A stretch of 64,000 nucleotides of DNA, taken from contig JADJZA010000008.1 of the NCBI GenBank assembly GCA_016719385.1, positions 1-64,000 on the forward strand, written 5' to 3'. Each line of letters starts with the position of its first letter. Within the stretch, counting starts at the first letter, position 1. Under the pieces are notes generated by a model. That model did not search any database and had not been told where the DNA came from. It saw nothing but the letters and a program-made list of their open reading frames with translations. Origin of the DNA: Candidatus Microthrix subdominans. GTDB lineage: Bacteria; Actinomycetota; Acidimicrobiia; Acidimicrobiales; Microtrichaceae. A program made the translations under genes and the position numbers. This document shows positions 55,559 through 64,000 of this stretch, piece after piece.

Positions 55559-56593
55559 ATGGCTGCACAAGCGCGACCGATCGACGGGGCAGAGGGTTAT
55601 CGGCTCTTCCTCGAACACGATGGACATGTCGAGTTGGATGAGATTAACGAGCATCTTCGGGGGCTCGGATTGCGGGAGCTCCAGCCGCGGAGCATGACCC
55701 ACTTTCACAAGCTGCGACGCTACGGGTACCAGTCCTACGTCACGCAGAACCGGCTTGACCTCGCTGTCGCCGGGGAGGCGGCTTGGTCAGACGACATGCG
55801 CGCCCAGTACCCAGAAGTCCGCCGGTCTTTCGCAGGCCAATTGCTGTTCGACACCCGTTGGCACCCGATCACTGTCGAGTCGTTGGGCACGGCCGCCGCC
55901 TCAGTCACCGGCGAAGTAATGCCAGCCGCAGGCACATCTGTCGTGCTCCACCTCGATTCCACCGGTATCGAACGTACTGCCCTGGTGAGCCGGCATGATC
56001 CGACGGCTGGTAGAGCGGACTTGGTGTTTGATACCCATTCCAGCCTGCCCACTGCCGGGGATGACGCACCCTATGAGCTTGTGCTCACAATGCCCCTGGT
56101 GGGCGATAGCGAAAATCTTGTCGCCGTGTCGGACCTCCTTGTCCGTATCGAGCGGCTGGTTACGCGACTGAACCTAGGAAGCGAGGAGATCCCTCGCGTG
56201 GCGTCATTGCGGAAGTCGAGCCCGCTGGCAATTACGTTGATCGGCGACCCGTCGCTGCCGGTTGTCGGAACGTTCAACGTCACGTCGGTAGCTGTGCGCC
56301 TCGGCTGGTATCAGGGCACCAAAGCGAAGTACGAAGCTGCAGGAATTCAGATAGACAACGAGCAGAAGCAACGAAAGGTTCAGCAGGAAGCCGACGCGGA
56401 GCTCGTGAAAGAACTAGTGGCTGAGGAAGGGGAGGCTGATACGCCCCGGCTTGATGAACTTCAGGTTAAAGGCTTTGAAAAGGGGGAGCCAGACTCGATG
56501 ACCCGTAGGGGCTTCATCGACGCATGCCGTGCAGTGATTGCCCTTCCTGCTCAACTGGCCGCGAACTCTTCTAGGCGGCAGCCGAAGGGGTGA
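55559..56593 (+). CDS. hypothetical protein, 344 aa
   Basis: The frame is intact from ATG 55559 (MAAQARPIDGAEGYRLFLEH); TTG 55550 is an alternative. The N-terminal 90 residues look like a small alpha-helical, possibly winged-helix region (VELDEINEHLRGLGLRELQP, RSMTHFHKLRRYGYQSYVTQ). The middle is beta-rich (GEVMPAAGTSVVLHLDSTGI, LVFDTHSSLPTAGDD). The end is helical and charged (NEQKQRKVQQEADAELVKEL). No known family. GC is lower than in the chromosomal neighbours. It precedes the ParA-like gene by 134 bases and may be its functional partner in place of ParB (inference). Confidence 0.65.
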   Translation: MAAQARPIDGAEGYRLFLEHDGHVELDEINEHLRGLGLRELQPRSMTHFHKLRRYGYQSYVTQNRLDLAVAGEAAWSDDMRAQYPEVRRSFAGQLLFDTRWHPITVESLGTAAASVTGEVMPAAGTSVVLHLDSTGIERTALVSRHDPTAGRADLVFDTHSSLPTAGDDAPYELVLTMPLVGDSENLVAVSDLLVRIERLVTRLNLGSEEIPRVASLRKSSPLAITLIGDPSLPVVGTFNVTSVAVRLGWYQGTKAKYEAAGIQIDNEQKQRKVQQEADAELVKELVAEEGEADTPRLDELQVKGFEKGEPDSMTRRGFIDACRAVIALPAQLAANSSRRQPKG

Positions 56594-56650
56594 CTGCCCG
56601 ATCTGAACTGACAACTGGGACCCTGGTCCCCTCACCGGTCGGGTAGGTTG

Positions 56651-56701
56651 CTTGATGCGTCCCGTGAGGACTATGCTATGGTCCTCATAGGACGTATCAA
56701 G
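56651..56701. promoter_or_regulatory. two-tier dyad upstream of the ParA-like gene
   Basis: CTTGATGCGTCC (56651-56662) pairs with GGACGTATCAAG (56690-56701) with one G-T-type mismatch. Inside it, TGAGGAC (56665-56671) pairs with GTCCTCA (56681-56687) around a nine-base loop. The structure ends 26 bases before the start codon. It is large enough to be an operator, a centromere-like site or an RNA hairpin. A TTGATG...TATG stretch inside could serve as promoter. Confidence 0.55.
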
Positions 56702-56727
56702 CGTCGTGATAGACCCAAGAGGTACCT

Positions 56728-57750
56728 ATGCAGACAATCGGATTCTGGAATAACAAGGGTGGGACGGGAAAGACCAGTCTCGCGTTTCAGACCTCCTGCG
56801 CCTACGCCGAGTCACACCCGGATGAGCGCATTTTGGTCATCGACATGTGTCCCCAAGCAAACCTGTCCGAGTTGCTCCTAGGCGGACTCGTCAACAACGG
56901 TTCCGACCACCTTTTTCAAAGGCAAGGGCAGACCCCACGATCGACGATCGGTGGGTACTTTGAAACTCGTCTGCCATCGCCATATACCCCGCCGGTGTTC
57001 AATTCACAGGACTTCGTGACCACGCCTGCAACGTTGAATAGTCAGATCCCGGAGAACCTCGATCTGATTTGCGGAGATCCGTTGCTCGAGCTTCAGGCGA
57101 ACGCGATGTCGACTCTGGCAAACAACCAGATTCCTGGAACGGACACCTGGCTTGCGATCGTTGATTGGCTGCGCGATCTCATCGCACCTCTGGCCGACAC
57201 ATACACAATCGCCATCGTTGACGCGAACCCGAGCTTCTCCATCTATACGCAGGTAGCACTCTCGGTCGCCGACTCATTGGTCCTACCTGTTATGGCCGAC
57301 GACTCCTCGCGTCGCGCAGTCCAAAATGCGTTCTCTCTGATCCATGGACTTATGCTGCCATCACCGATCTATGCGAACCACAACTTCGCCAGTCGGCTTC
57401 AAGGGGCTGGCCGACAGCTTCCGAGCACGAAGCTCGTCGTTCGAAATCGGATTACCCAATACATGGGAGACGCGTCCGGGTACGCCGCCGTTCTCCGGTC
57501 GATCGAAGACGATGTCGGGTCCCTCATGAAAACCCATCCAGGAATCTTCGAATTCACGGATATTACCGACGGAATGCTTAGCGTTCGAGACTTCGGCACG
57601 ACCGGCGTCGTCGCCGCCGCGCGCGGGTGTCCGATCGGCCAACTCACCCCCGGCAAGAAGGATATTCGTGGTCGCCGTGTGACGATTAATAAGAAGCAGC
57701 TCGGGCACGCTGTCGATGCGATTGCCAACCTCGCTTCACGGATTAACTGA
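56728..57750 (+). CDS. ParA/MinD-family ATPase, orphan
   Basis: The 340-residue protein has the deviant Walker A in IGFWNNKGGTGKTSLAFQTS (K-G-G-T-G-K-T), the Walker A' aspartate in ERILVIDMCPQANLSELLL and the Walker B stretch YTIAIVDANPSFSIYTQVAL. VADSLVLPVMADDSSRRAVQ and LHGLMLPSPIY-like text follow. The length is above most ParA proteins; the extra stretch (SRLQGAGRQLPSTKLVVRNR) is C-terminal of the core. No ParB gene is nearby. Such orphans position plasmids or protein cargo. AAGAGGTACCT precedes the start. GC is lower than in the chromosome. The C-terminal end lies 146 bases from the first RNase P RNA gene. Confidence 0.8.
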   Translation: MQTIGFWNNKGGTGKTSLAFQTSCAYAESHPDERILVIDMCPQANLSELLLGGLVNNGSDHLFQRQGQTPRSTIGGYFETRLPSPYTPPVFNSQDFVTTPATLNSQIPENLDLICGDPLLELQANAMSTLANNQIPGTDTWLAIVDWLRDLIAPLADTYTIAIVDANPSFSIYTQVALSVADSLVLPVMADDSSRRAVQNAFSLIHGLMLPSPIYANHNFASRLQGAGRQLPSTKLVVRNRITQYMGDASGYAAVLRSIEDDVGSLMKTHPGIFEFTDITDGMLSVRDFGTTGVVAAARGCPIGQLTPGKKDIRGRRVTINKKQLGHAVDAIANLASRIN

Positions 57751-57896
57751 CACGACCGGTACGGAGAAATGGTGAGGAGCGCCTCATGGGGCGACGGGCG
57801 AGGGACGCCATTCGGCCCCTGGACCCCTCGGCTGTTGTCCCGCTTTCCTCGCTGCCGGACATTGCCCTTGGCGCTGGAATAGCGCCGTTCCGGTTG

Positions 57897-58296
<400 letters not shown>

Positions 58297-58410
58297 TTCA
58301 GTGTGGTGCCGGCTGGCCCGGCGCACAAGCCGAGGGCCATATCCGCCTGGCGGCGACCGACGCGTGTGGCCTCCGTCTGGCAGGCTCCTCGGGTGAGCGA
58401 TCCCCGAACG

Positions 58411-59421
58411 ATGACCGCAGCGGTGACGACGTGTCACGGCGGACCGGAGTGCATCGAGGTGGTTCACGACTGGCCGATCCCCAACGTGGGTGCCGGTCAG
58501 GTGCTGGTGCGAGTGGCGGCAGCGGCCGTCAACAACACCGACATCTGGTCTCGGGAGGGCGCCTACGGCACCGCAGCCGACCCGCGGGCGGTTGTCGGAT
58601 GGAAGGGCGTGCTACTGGCGTTCCCACGGATCCAGGGAATCGACATCGCCGGCGAGGTGGTGCGGGTGGGCGGCGGTGTCGACGACGGATGGATCGGCCG
58701 CCGGGTGATCGTCGATCCAGCGTTTCGCTACGAGGGAGAGTAGCCGGCCGACATCGCAGGCAGCTAGGTGGACGGCGGGTTCAGCCAGTTCCACGTCTGC
58801 GCCGAGCGGCAGCTTCACGATGTGGGCGGCTCGCCCCTGTCGGCGGTGCAGCTGGCATGCCTTCCCACCGCCTACGGCACGGCGCTGGGCATGATCAACC
58901 GGGCCGAGTGTGTCGCTGGCGAGCGGGTGCTTGTGACCGGATCGTCCGGGGGAGTGGGCATGGCGGCGGTGCAGCTGCTGGTCGACCGTGGCTGCGAGGT
59001 GGTCGCCCACACGAGCGCCTCCAAACGCGAGTTCGTGTCGGGACTCGGTGTGGCGGAGGTGTCGGTTCGGGGGCAGGACATCTCGGAGATCGCGCCCGTC
59101 GATGCCGTGGTAGACGTGGTGGGTGGCGACGAGTTTGGGGCGATGATCGACCGGTTGCGCGACGGCGGACGTCTGGTGAGCGCCGGAGCGATCGCCGGTC
59201 CGGTCGTGCCCTTCGACATCCGCCGCCTCTACCTGAACCACCGTCGGATCATCGGTTCGACGATGCACACGCGGGACGGCTTCGCCGAGCTGGCCACAAT
59301 CGCCGTCGCCGGAGGCGTCGAGCCGGTCGTGGCCGAGACCTACCCGTTGGCCGAAATCGCCGAGGCTCAGCGGCGCTTCGCAGCGAAGGACATTGTCGGC
59401 AAGCTGGTCCTCGAGCCCTGA
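58411..59421 (+). pseudogene. zinc-type alcohol dehydrogenase/quinone oxidoreductase with two in-frame TAG
   Basis: From ATG 58411 the frame reads MTAAVTTCHGGPECIEVVHD, AGQVLVRVAAAAVNNTDIWS, IQGIDIAGEVVRVGGGV and IGRRVIVDP, a medium-chain dehydrogenase N-terminus. TAG codons at 58741-58743 and 58765-58767 interrupt it without any frame change. The same frame continues VDGGFSQFHVCAERQLHDVG, AYGTALGMINRAECVAGERV, then LVTGSSGGVGMAAVQLL (NADPH site) and ends AAKDIVGKLVLEP at 59421. Apart from two codons the gene is whole (336 codons). Both TAGs could come from single changes in CAG or GAG. Readthrough, recent inactivation or error are all possible. Confidence 0.75.
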
Positions 59422-59454
59422 CCCGGCGCTGCGGCGCTGCGTACACGCAGTTCA

Positions 59455-59525
59455 CCCGGCGACGACGGCGTCATCATCGCCTTCGAGCCGTTCGTGTTCC
59501 CGGCGGAGTCGGCGGAACTCCCGGA
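59455..59525 (+). pseudogene. remnant of an ompA-family gene
   Basis: About 70 bases here closely match 54958-55031 of the intact OmpA-domain gene, sharing GCGACGACGGCGTCATCATC and CGAGCCGTTCGTGTT. They encode the equivalent of DDGVIIAFEPFVFPAESAEL. Flanks do not match, so only a fragment remains. It suggests that a second ompA-like gene, or a duplicated segment, was once next to this site. Confidence 0.65.
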
Positions 59526-59562
59526 TCCTCAACTGCTTGGGTGGACTTGCCTCCCCGTTGCT

Positions 59563-59588
59563 GGATGGTACTGATAGTGATACCATCC
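59563..59588. promoter_or_regulatory. perfect inverted repeat ahead of hicAB
   Basis: GGATGGTA (59563-59570) and TACCATCC (59581-59588) are exact complements around a ten-base spacer that itself has partial symmetry. It ends four bases before the hicA start. Toxin-antitoxin operons are usually autoregulated at such sites, here probably by the HicB C-terminal DNA-binding helices (inference). Confidence 0.6.
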
Positions 59589-59592
59589 GAGA

Positions 59593-59847
59593 GTGGTCAA
59601 GATCGACAAAACGGTGGCCGCTATGCGTAACGCACCGCAGAACATCTCGTACTACGACCTCCACTCGGCGTGCGTCCACTTCTTCGGGGAAGCACGCCAG
59701 AGCGGGACATCCCACGCCGTATTCAAGACGCCTTGGTCGGGCGACCCGCGACTGAACATCCAGAAATCCAAGGGCGGCAAGGCGAAGCCGTACCAAGTCC
59801 GCCAAGCACTCAAGGCCATCGACAAGCTGCAGGAGGTGCAGAAATGA
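59593..59847 (+). CDS. hicA: HicA-family mRNA interferase toxin
   Basis: GTG 59593 opens an 84-residue basic protein. ISYYDLHSACVHFFGEARQS then GTSHAVFKTPWSG carries the catalytic His of the HicA double-stranded-RNA-binding-like fold (G-x-S-H-x-x-F). RLNIQKSKGGKAKPYQVRQA matches the end of actinobacterial HicA proteins. HicA cleaves mRNA unless bound by HicB. ATG 59623 is a possible internal start. The start is so close to the operator that the transcript probably has a very short leader. Its stop overlaps the hicB start. Confidence 0.75.
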   Translation: MVKIDKTVAAMRNAPQNISYYDLHSACVHFFGEARQSGTSHAVFKTPWSGDPRLNIQKSKGGKAKPYQVRQALKAIDKLQEVQK

Positions 59848-60173
59848 CCGACAACAAGCACTATGCCTATCGAGTCCTGTGGTCTGCTGAGGACGACGAG
59901 TTCGTTGCCACCGTTGCTGAGTTCCCGTCACTATCGTGGCTTCATGCGGACCAAGCCGCAGCGCTACGGGGTCTGGTCGATCTCGTCGCCGACATCGTCG
60001 CCGACCTGGCGGCGAACGGTGACCCGATCCCGGAGCCGATCGCCGAGCGGCGATTCTCAGGCAAGTTCAACGTTCGCGTTCCCGAGTCCCTTCACCGTGA
60101 GCTGGCTCTCTCCGCCGCACAAGAGGGCGTCAGCCTGAACCGACTCGTCAGCGACCGGCTCGCTCGCAACTGA
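59844..60173 (+). CDS. hicB: HicB-family antitoxin
   Basis: ATG 59844 overlaps the toxin stop (ATGA). The 109-residue product has the degenerate RNase-H-like HicB fold (YAYRVLWSAEDDEFVATVAE, FPSLSWLHADQAAALRGL) and a C-terminal ribbon-helix-helix segment (FSGKFNVRVPESLHRELALS, EGVSLNRLVSDRLA) that would bind the operator at 59563-59588. The antitoxin follows the toxin, the usual order for hicAB. Both genes look intact. Confidence 0.8.
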   Translation: MTDNKHYAYRVLWSAEDDEFVATVAEFPSLSWLHADQAAALRGLVDLVADIVADLAANGDPIPEPIAERRFSGKFNVRVPESLHRELALSAAQEGVSLNRLVSDRLARN

Positions 60174-60295
60174 CCCAGTCCCTTCCCCGCGAGGGACTGA
60201 GAGTGGGTGCCCACGGAGCCGGGACCGCGACGTTCGCGACCGTTGCGGACCGGCGTTTGCCCTAGATGGCGGGTCAGTAGTCGAGACGCTCCGCA

Positions 60296-60751
60296 TCAAA
60301 CTGGCAGGATGCGGGCGCAGACGGTCTTGGGAATGAGCCGTCCGGGCTCGAACCCGCCGAAGTCACCGTCGTGCTCGTGCAGGTCTCGGCGTTCCGCCCG
60401 GCACCCGAACTGGTGGTGGTCATCGCCGTGAAGGTCCCAGCCTTGAACGTCTACGAACAGGTCGAGCCGGTAGAGCGACCATTCCACCTGGTCCCCGGCG
60501 AGGCACTCGCCCACGCCAGCGAAGAAGTCGAGCGCAGCCAGCGGCCCGACACCGTGCAGGAACTCGGCCTGACGCCGCACTCGTATCGACGGCAGGTGAT
60601 CTGAGGCCGTGATGCCAACCATCCCCGCCGGGCGGGTGAGCCGAAACCGGTACTGCCGAACGCCCGGTGCCCAACGAAGAACTCGGACTCTGCCATTGAT
60701 AGCGGCACCGGTTCCTCCGCAGCGGCTCGTCGTCCCTCCGACACAACCCAA
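60296..60751 (-). pseudogene. fragment of a mobile-element, replication-initiator-like protein
   Basis: The minus-strand frame has a coherent stretch from about residue 60 on: FLHGVGPLAALDFFAGVGEC, VEWSLYRLDLFVDVQGWDLH, CRAERRDLHEHDGDFGGFEP and RLIPKTVCARILPV. RLDLFVD and ARI(Y) motifs recall replication-initiation proteins of actinobacterial plasmids and phages, which continue with YDKTxE after ARI. Here the protein stops at that point, and the first 50 residues look non-coding, so both ends seem lost. Identification is tentative. Confidence 0.35.
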
Positions 60752-60865
60752 CTCCGAGTCGGTGACCGCGCACCTGCTGACGCGCTTCGGTCACCGCGAC
60801 GACACTCTGACGCAGCCATGAGGGGCCTGCGGGCGTGCAGCCTCGCGGTTAGATACTCTTGAACC

Positions 60866-61309
60866 ATGTCCGATGCAGACCGTATCGCCAGAAAAATGAA
60901 GGCAGGCCTTGACTCAGCAGCGGGGCAAGATCGAGCCTCCCGTGAGTCTGAAGTACGGCGCAATCGTGCAGCGCTGCTCGACAGGGGTGAAGCGTTGATA
61001 TCCGCAATCTTGGGGCGCATGGACAAACTGGGGCACCCCGGGGTTGAGCCAGTGGAGGTGCTGGTCCATCGCAAGCTCCTTGGCACGAAGTATAAAATTA
61101 AAGGTGGTTGGCGGCTCGGATACTATCCGGGGAAAAGCTATGGTGATTCGAAGAGCTTTCCTTTCTTCCTCATTTCTGACGGGCGGATCAAAATGGCCAA
61201 CACCTTCCCGCTTCAGGAGTGGGCCGATGTATCTAAAGCTGGTGTCAGCGAGTCCGATCTCGACCGCATAGTTCACGGTCTGGAAGAATTTGACAGTCGA
61301 CTGTCCTGA
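60866..61309 (+). CDS. hypothetical protein, 147 aa
   Basis: From ATG 60866 the product has a charged N-terminal helix (MSDADRIARKMKAGLDSAAG), a second helix (LDRGEALISAILGRMDKLGH) and a beta-rich centre (VLVHRKLLGTKYKIKGGWRL, PFFLISDGRIKMANTFPLQE), then an acidic end. GC is lower than in the chromosome. No family is recognised and no clear ribosome site precedes it. Downstream, 61310-61607 holds no recognisable gene. Confidence 0.6.
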   Translation: MSDADRIARKMKAGLDSAAGQDRASRESEVRRNRAALLDRGEALISAILGRMDKLGHPGVEPVEVLVHRKLLGTKYKIKGGWRLGYYPGKSYGDSKSFPFFLISDGRIKMANTFPLQEWADVSKAGVSESDLDRIVHGLEEFDSRLS

Positions 61310-61607
61310 TATTTGAGGAAATCGCAATCAGTTGCATGATTGACTCGATCGTGCTGAACGGCTGTCGAGGTCGTCGACGTCAGGAGCGCCCGAAGTTGGG
61401 GGTGGGTCACCGGCAGCGCCAGCCGTGTGCGGGCGCAGCGCGTGGACGTCTGCGTGTTGTGAAAGCCAGTAATGCAGCGGGGCTAACAGATCGCCAGGAT
61501 CGACGCGTTGCTCTGCTGATGGAAGGCGGGCGCCCGCCGGGTGCCAGCCACGAGGCCAGGTGCTGGCGGGGCTGTCAGTGCTGTTGGATTGGCGCCGTCC
61601 CGGCTTG

Positions 61608-62007
<400 letters not shown>

Positions 62008-62062
62008 TTCGTGTGGTGCCGCGTGGGCCAGCGCACAAGCCGGGGCGCCATCGAGTATCCGT

Positions 62063-62842
62063 CTACACGCCGTAGCCGCCGTCGACCGCTAGGTGCTGGC
62101 CGGAGATGTAGCCCGCTCGGGTGGAGGCCAGGAAGCATACCGCTTCAGCGATATCGGCTGCATCACCGAAGCGCTTCAGGGGGATGTTGGCGGTAGCCGC
62201 TGCGAAGTCGACCTCGGCCAGGTCGCCCGAGGCGGTCAGATCCTGGGCCATGCCGGCGGTGGTCATGCCCGGACCCACGCAGTTGACCCGAATGCCGAAC
62301 CGGCCCTCCTCGGCGGCCAACCCCCAACACAGTTGCTCGACCGCGCCCTTCCCGGCGGCGGACAAACCATCGCGGACGGGAAAGCGTCGGGTAGCGGCGG
62401 TGGTGATCGCCACGATCGAGCCCTTGCTGCGGCGCAGGTGGGGGAGTGCGGGCTGGGCCACGTTGAAGAACCCAGCGATCTCGTCGGTCATCTGCGGTGT
62501 GAGGTCGCCTGGGTTGATCCGGCTGAGGTGGCGCTGGGGAATGAGCGGTCCGGCGGCGTGCACCAGGGTGTGCAGGCCATCGGCCGAGACCTCCTCGACA
62601 AGTGCTGCAGCGCCCTCGGCATCATCAGCCACTAGCTGGTGGGCCGAGCCCCGGCGGCCGGTCGCCTCGATGGCGGCGACCACCTCGGCGGCCCGATCGG
62701 CGTTGTTGCGGTAGGTGATGGCCACGTCGGCGCCGCGCCGGGCCAACATGACGGCCACGGCCGAGCCCAGCCCGCCGGAGCCGCCGGTGACCAGCGCAAC
62801 GCCGTCCAGCCCGGCGAAGTCCTGAGGTTCGTTTTGGTCCAT
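62063..62842 (-). CDS. SDR-family oxidoreductase with unusual active site
   Basis: ATG 62842 gives 259 residues. VALVTGGSGGLGSAVAVMLA is the NAD(P)-binding TGxxxGxG motif, TLVHAAGPLIP stands for NNAG, and NCVGPGMTTAGMAQDL and FLASTRAGYISGQHLAVDGG are the conserved C-terminal parts. The catalytic YxxxK is not present: the region reads RDGLSAAGKGAVEQL, with Ser four residues before Lys, and the usual catalytic Ser region reads VAITTAATRR. It may be a non-classical or non-catalytic member. It lies 26 bases after the aldehyde dehydrogenase and is probably co-transcribed with it. Confidence 0.8.
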   Translation of the reverse strand: MDQNEPQDFAGLDGVALVTGGSGGLGSAVAVMLARRGADVAITYRNNADRAAEVVAAIEATGRRGSAHQLVADDAEGAAALVEEVSADGLHTLVHAAGPLIPQRHLSRINPGDLTPQMTDEIAGFFNVAQPALPHLRRSKGSIVAITTAATRRFPVRDGLSAAGKGAVEQLCWGLAAEEGRFGIRVNCVGPGMTTAGMAQDLTASGDLAEVDFAAATANIPLKRFGDAADIAEAVCFLASTRAGYISGQHLAVDGGYGV

Positions 62843-62868
62843 CGGTCCCTCGCTGCGTTTGTTGCCGG

Positions 62869-64000
62869 TCAGCCGGCGGGGCGGGCGAACGCCGTGGTGT
62901 CGAGGTGCTCCTCGAACCCGGCGACGCCCATCTCCCGGCCGATGCCGGACTGCTTTACCCCGCCGAAGGGTACGTCCGCCCCGTACCAGACACCGCCGTT
63001 GATCGACATGGTGCCGGTGCGGATTCGGCGACCCACAGCGACCGCCCGCTGCTCGTCGGCGCCAAACACGGCGCCGGACAGCCCGTAGATGGAGTCGTTG
63101 GCGATGCGAACGGCATCGTCGTCGTCCTCGTAGGCAATCGCGACCAGCACCGGTCCGAAGATCTCCTCGGATGCAACCGCCATGTCGGGCGTGACGTCGG
63201 CGAGCAGGGTCATCTCGAAGAAGTGGCCATCGGGCAGCGCTGCCGGCCGTCCGCCGCCGCACACCACCCGGGCGCCGGCGGCCTCGGCGCCGCGCACGTA
63301 CTCGTTGACTCGTTGCCATTGCCGGTCGCTGATCAGCGGGCCCATCATCGTGCCCGGGTCGCCCGGATCGCCCGGGGCCATCGCAGCCATCATCTCGGCG
63401 ATGGCGGTCACCCCCTCGTCGTAGCGGGAGCGGGGGAGCAGCACCCGGGTGGTGAGCGCACAGCCCTGGCCCGCCACCGTGGCGGTGCCGAACGCTGCGG
63501 TGGCTGCGGCCAGGCCGAAGTCGGCGACGTCGTCGAGCACGATCGACGCCGACTTGCCGCCCAGCTCGAGAAACACCTTGGTGACGTTGGTGGATGCGGC
63601 CGCCATCACCCGGCGGCCCGTGGCGGTGGAGCCGGTGAAGCTGACCATGTCCACCCGGGGATCGCCGGTGAGCAGCTCGCCGATGGCGGGATCGCTCGAG
63701 GTGACGACGTTGAACACGCCGGCCGGGATGTCGGTGTGCTCGGTGACCAACCGGCCCAGGGCCAGGCCGCACCACGGGGTCTCCGGCGCCGGCTTTAACA
63801 CGACGGTGCAGCCTGCGGCCAGCGCCGGGGCGATCTTGGCCAGGTTGATCTGGTGGGGCACGTTCCACGGCGTGATGGCGGCGACCACCCCGATGGGGTT
63901 GCGCTCGGTCCAGCGCTCGGCCGGGCCGCCCAGGGTGTCGGCAACGCCGAGCGGCGTGGTCCACTCGTAGCCCTCGGCCAACTCGGCGTAGTAGGGGAGA
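62869..64000 (-). CDS. aldehyde dehydrogenase family protein, N-terminus outside window
   Basis: The visible 377 residues contain the NAD-binding and catalytic parts: GVVAAITPWNVPHQINLAKI, DMVSFTGSTATGRRVMAAAS, the catalytic Glu in KVFLELGGKSASIVLDD and the catalytic Cys in ATVAGQGCALTTRVLLPRSR. ASEEIFGPVLVAIAYED and PFGGVKQSGIGREMGVAGFE close the fold. The frame is open to the window edge; about 100 N-terminal residues are missing. It oxidises an aldehyde to an acid with NAD(P). Together with the SDR it could form an alcohol-aldehyde-acid route; the substrate is unknown. Confidence 0.88.
   Translation of the reverse strand, partial: LPYYAELAEGYEWTTPLGVADTLGGPAERWTERNPIGVVAAITPWNVPHQINLAKIAPALAAGCTVVLKPAPETPWCGLALGRLVTEHTDIPAGVFNVVTSSDPAIGELLTGDPRVDMVSFTGSTATGRRVMAAASTNVTKVFLELGGKSASIVLDDVADFGLAAATAAFGTATVAGQGCALTTRVLLPRSRYDEGVTAIAEMMAAMAPGDPGDPGTMMGPLISDRQWQRVNEYVRGAEAAGARVVCGGGRPAALPDGHFFEMTLLADVTPDMAVASEEIFGPVLVAIAYEDDDDAVRIANDSIYGLSGAVFGADEQRAVAVGRRIRTGTMSINGGVWYGADVPFGGVKQSGIGREMGVAGFEEHLDTTAFARPAG

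Noticed and set aside
58741..58767. Selenocysteine or pyrrolysine insertion in the oxidoreductase
   Set aside because: Both interrupting codons are TAG, so not selenocysteine (TGA). Pyrrolysine is not known in this family, and no pyl gene or insertion structure is visible.

Overview
The window is high-GC DNA from an actinomycete-type bacterium, plausibly of the Acidimicrobiia/Microthrix kind (inference from gene content and codon use, not proven). Core genes are rpsA (3' end), ddl, murF, ileS, nrdA-nrdB, a class A penicillin-binding protein, a glycerol operon (glpD, FAD oxidase, membrane protein, glpK), udp, an OmpA-like protein and RNase P RNA.

Layout. (1) 1-7.06 kb: chromosomal genes (rpsA end, CpaE-like ATPase, ddl, murF, MFS exporter, tRNA-Val), all broken by dense small insertions and deletions while the residues between breaks stay well conserved. 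This looks more like uncorrected sequencing error at a contig end than natural decay. (2) 7.3-22.2 kb: an integrated, conjugation-type element. Its left end carries an XRE repressor, an ImmA/IrrE protease and a large serine recombinase on the minus strand beside the tRNA. Its middle is a defence-like patch: a second XRE regulator, a membrane protein, a nuclease-like protein and an ApeA-type HEPN protein. Its right part is a minus-strand transfer operon: small membrane proteins, a VirD4/TraG coupling ATPase, a replication-relaxation protein, a DNA methylase and the antirestriction protein ArdA. (3) 22.4-31.1 kb: a visibly lower-GC, intact cluster. An Erm-type rRNA methyltransferase, a small cytidylyltransferase and a CDP-alcohol phosphotransferase face a seven-gene minus-strand operon (class III aminotransferase, inositol-monophosphatase-like, radical SAM/SPASM, methyltransferase, Gfo/Idh oxidoreductase, GNAT, PhyH dioxygenase). 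This is the best candidate for an undescribed pathway: an amino- or cyclitol-like group that is CDP-activated and transferred to an alcohol, with a possible ribosome-protecting methylase.

(4) 31.6-55.3 kb: well-preserved chromosomal housekeeping genes; one likely single-base deletion lies in a PQQ-like propeller gene. (5) 55.5-62.0 kb: an accessory stretch with an orphan ParA-like ATPase behind a large dyad, a HicAB toxin-antitoxin pair behind a perfect inverted repeat, a broken quinone-oxidoreductase gene with two in-frame TAG codons, remnants of an ompA copy and of a mobile-element protein, and two near-identical RNase P RNA genes about 3.7 kb apart in direct orientation. (6) 62.06-64 kb: an SDR oxidoreductase and an aldehyde dehydrogenase that runs off the window.
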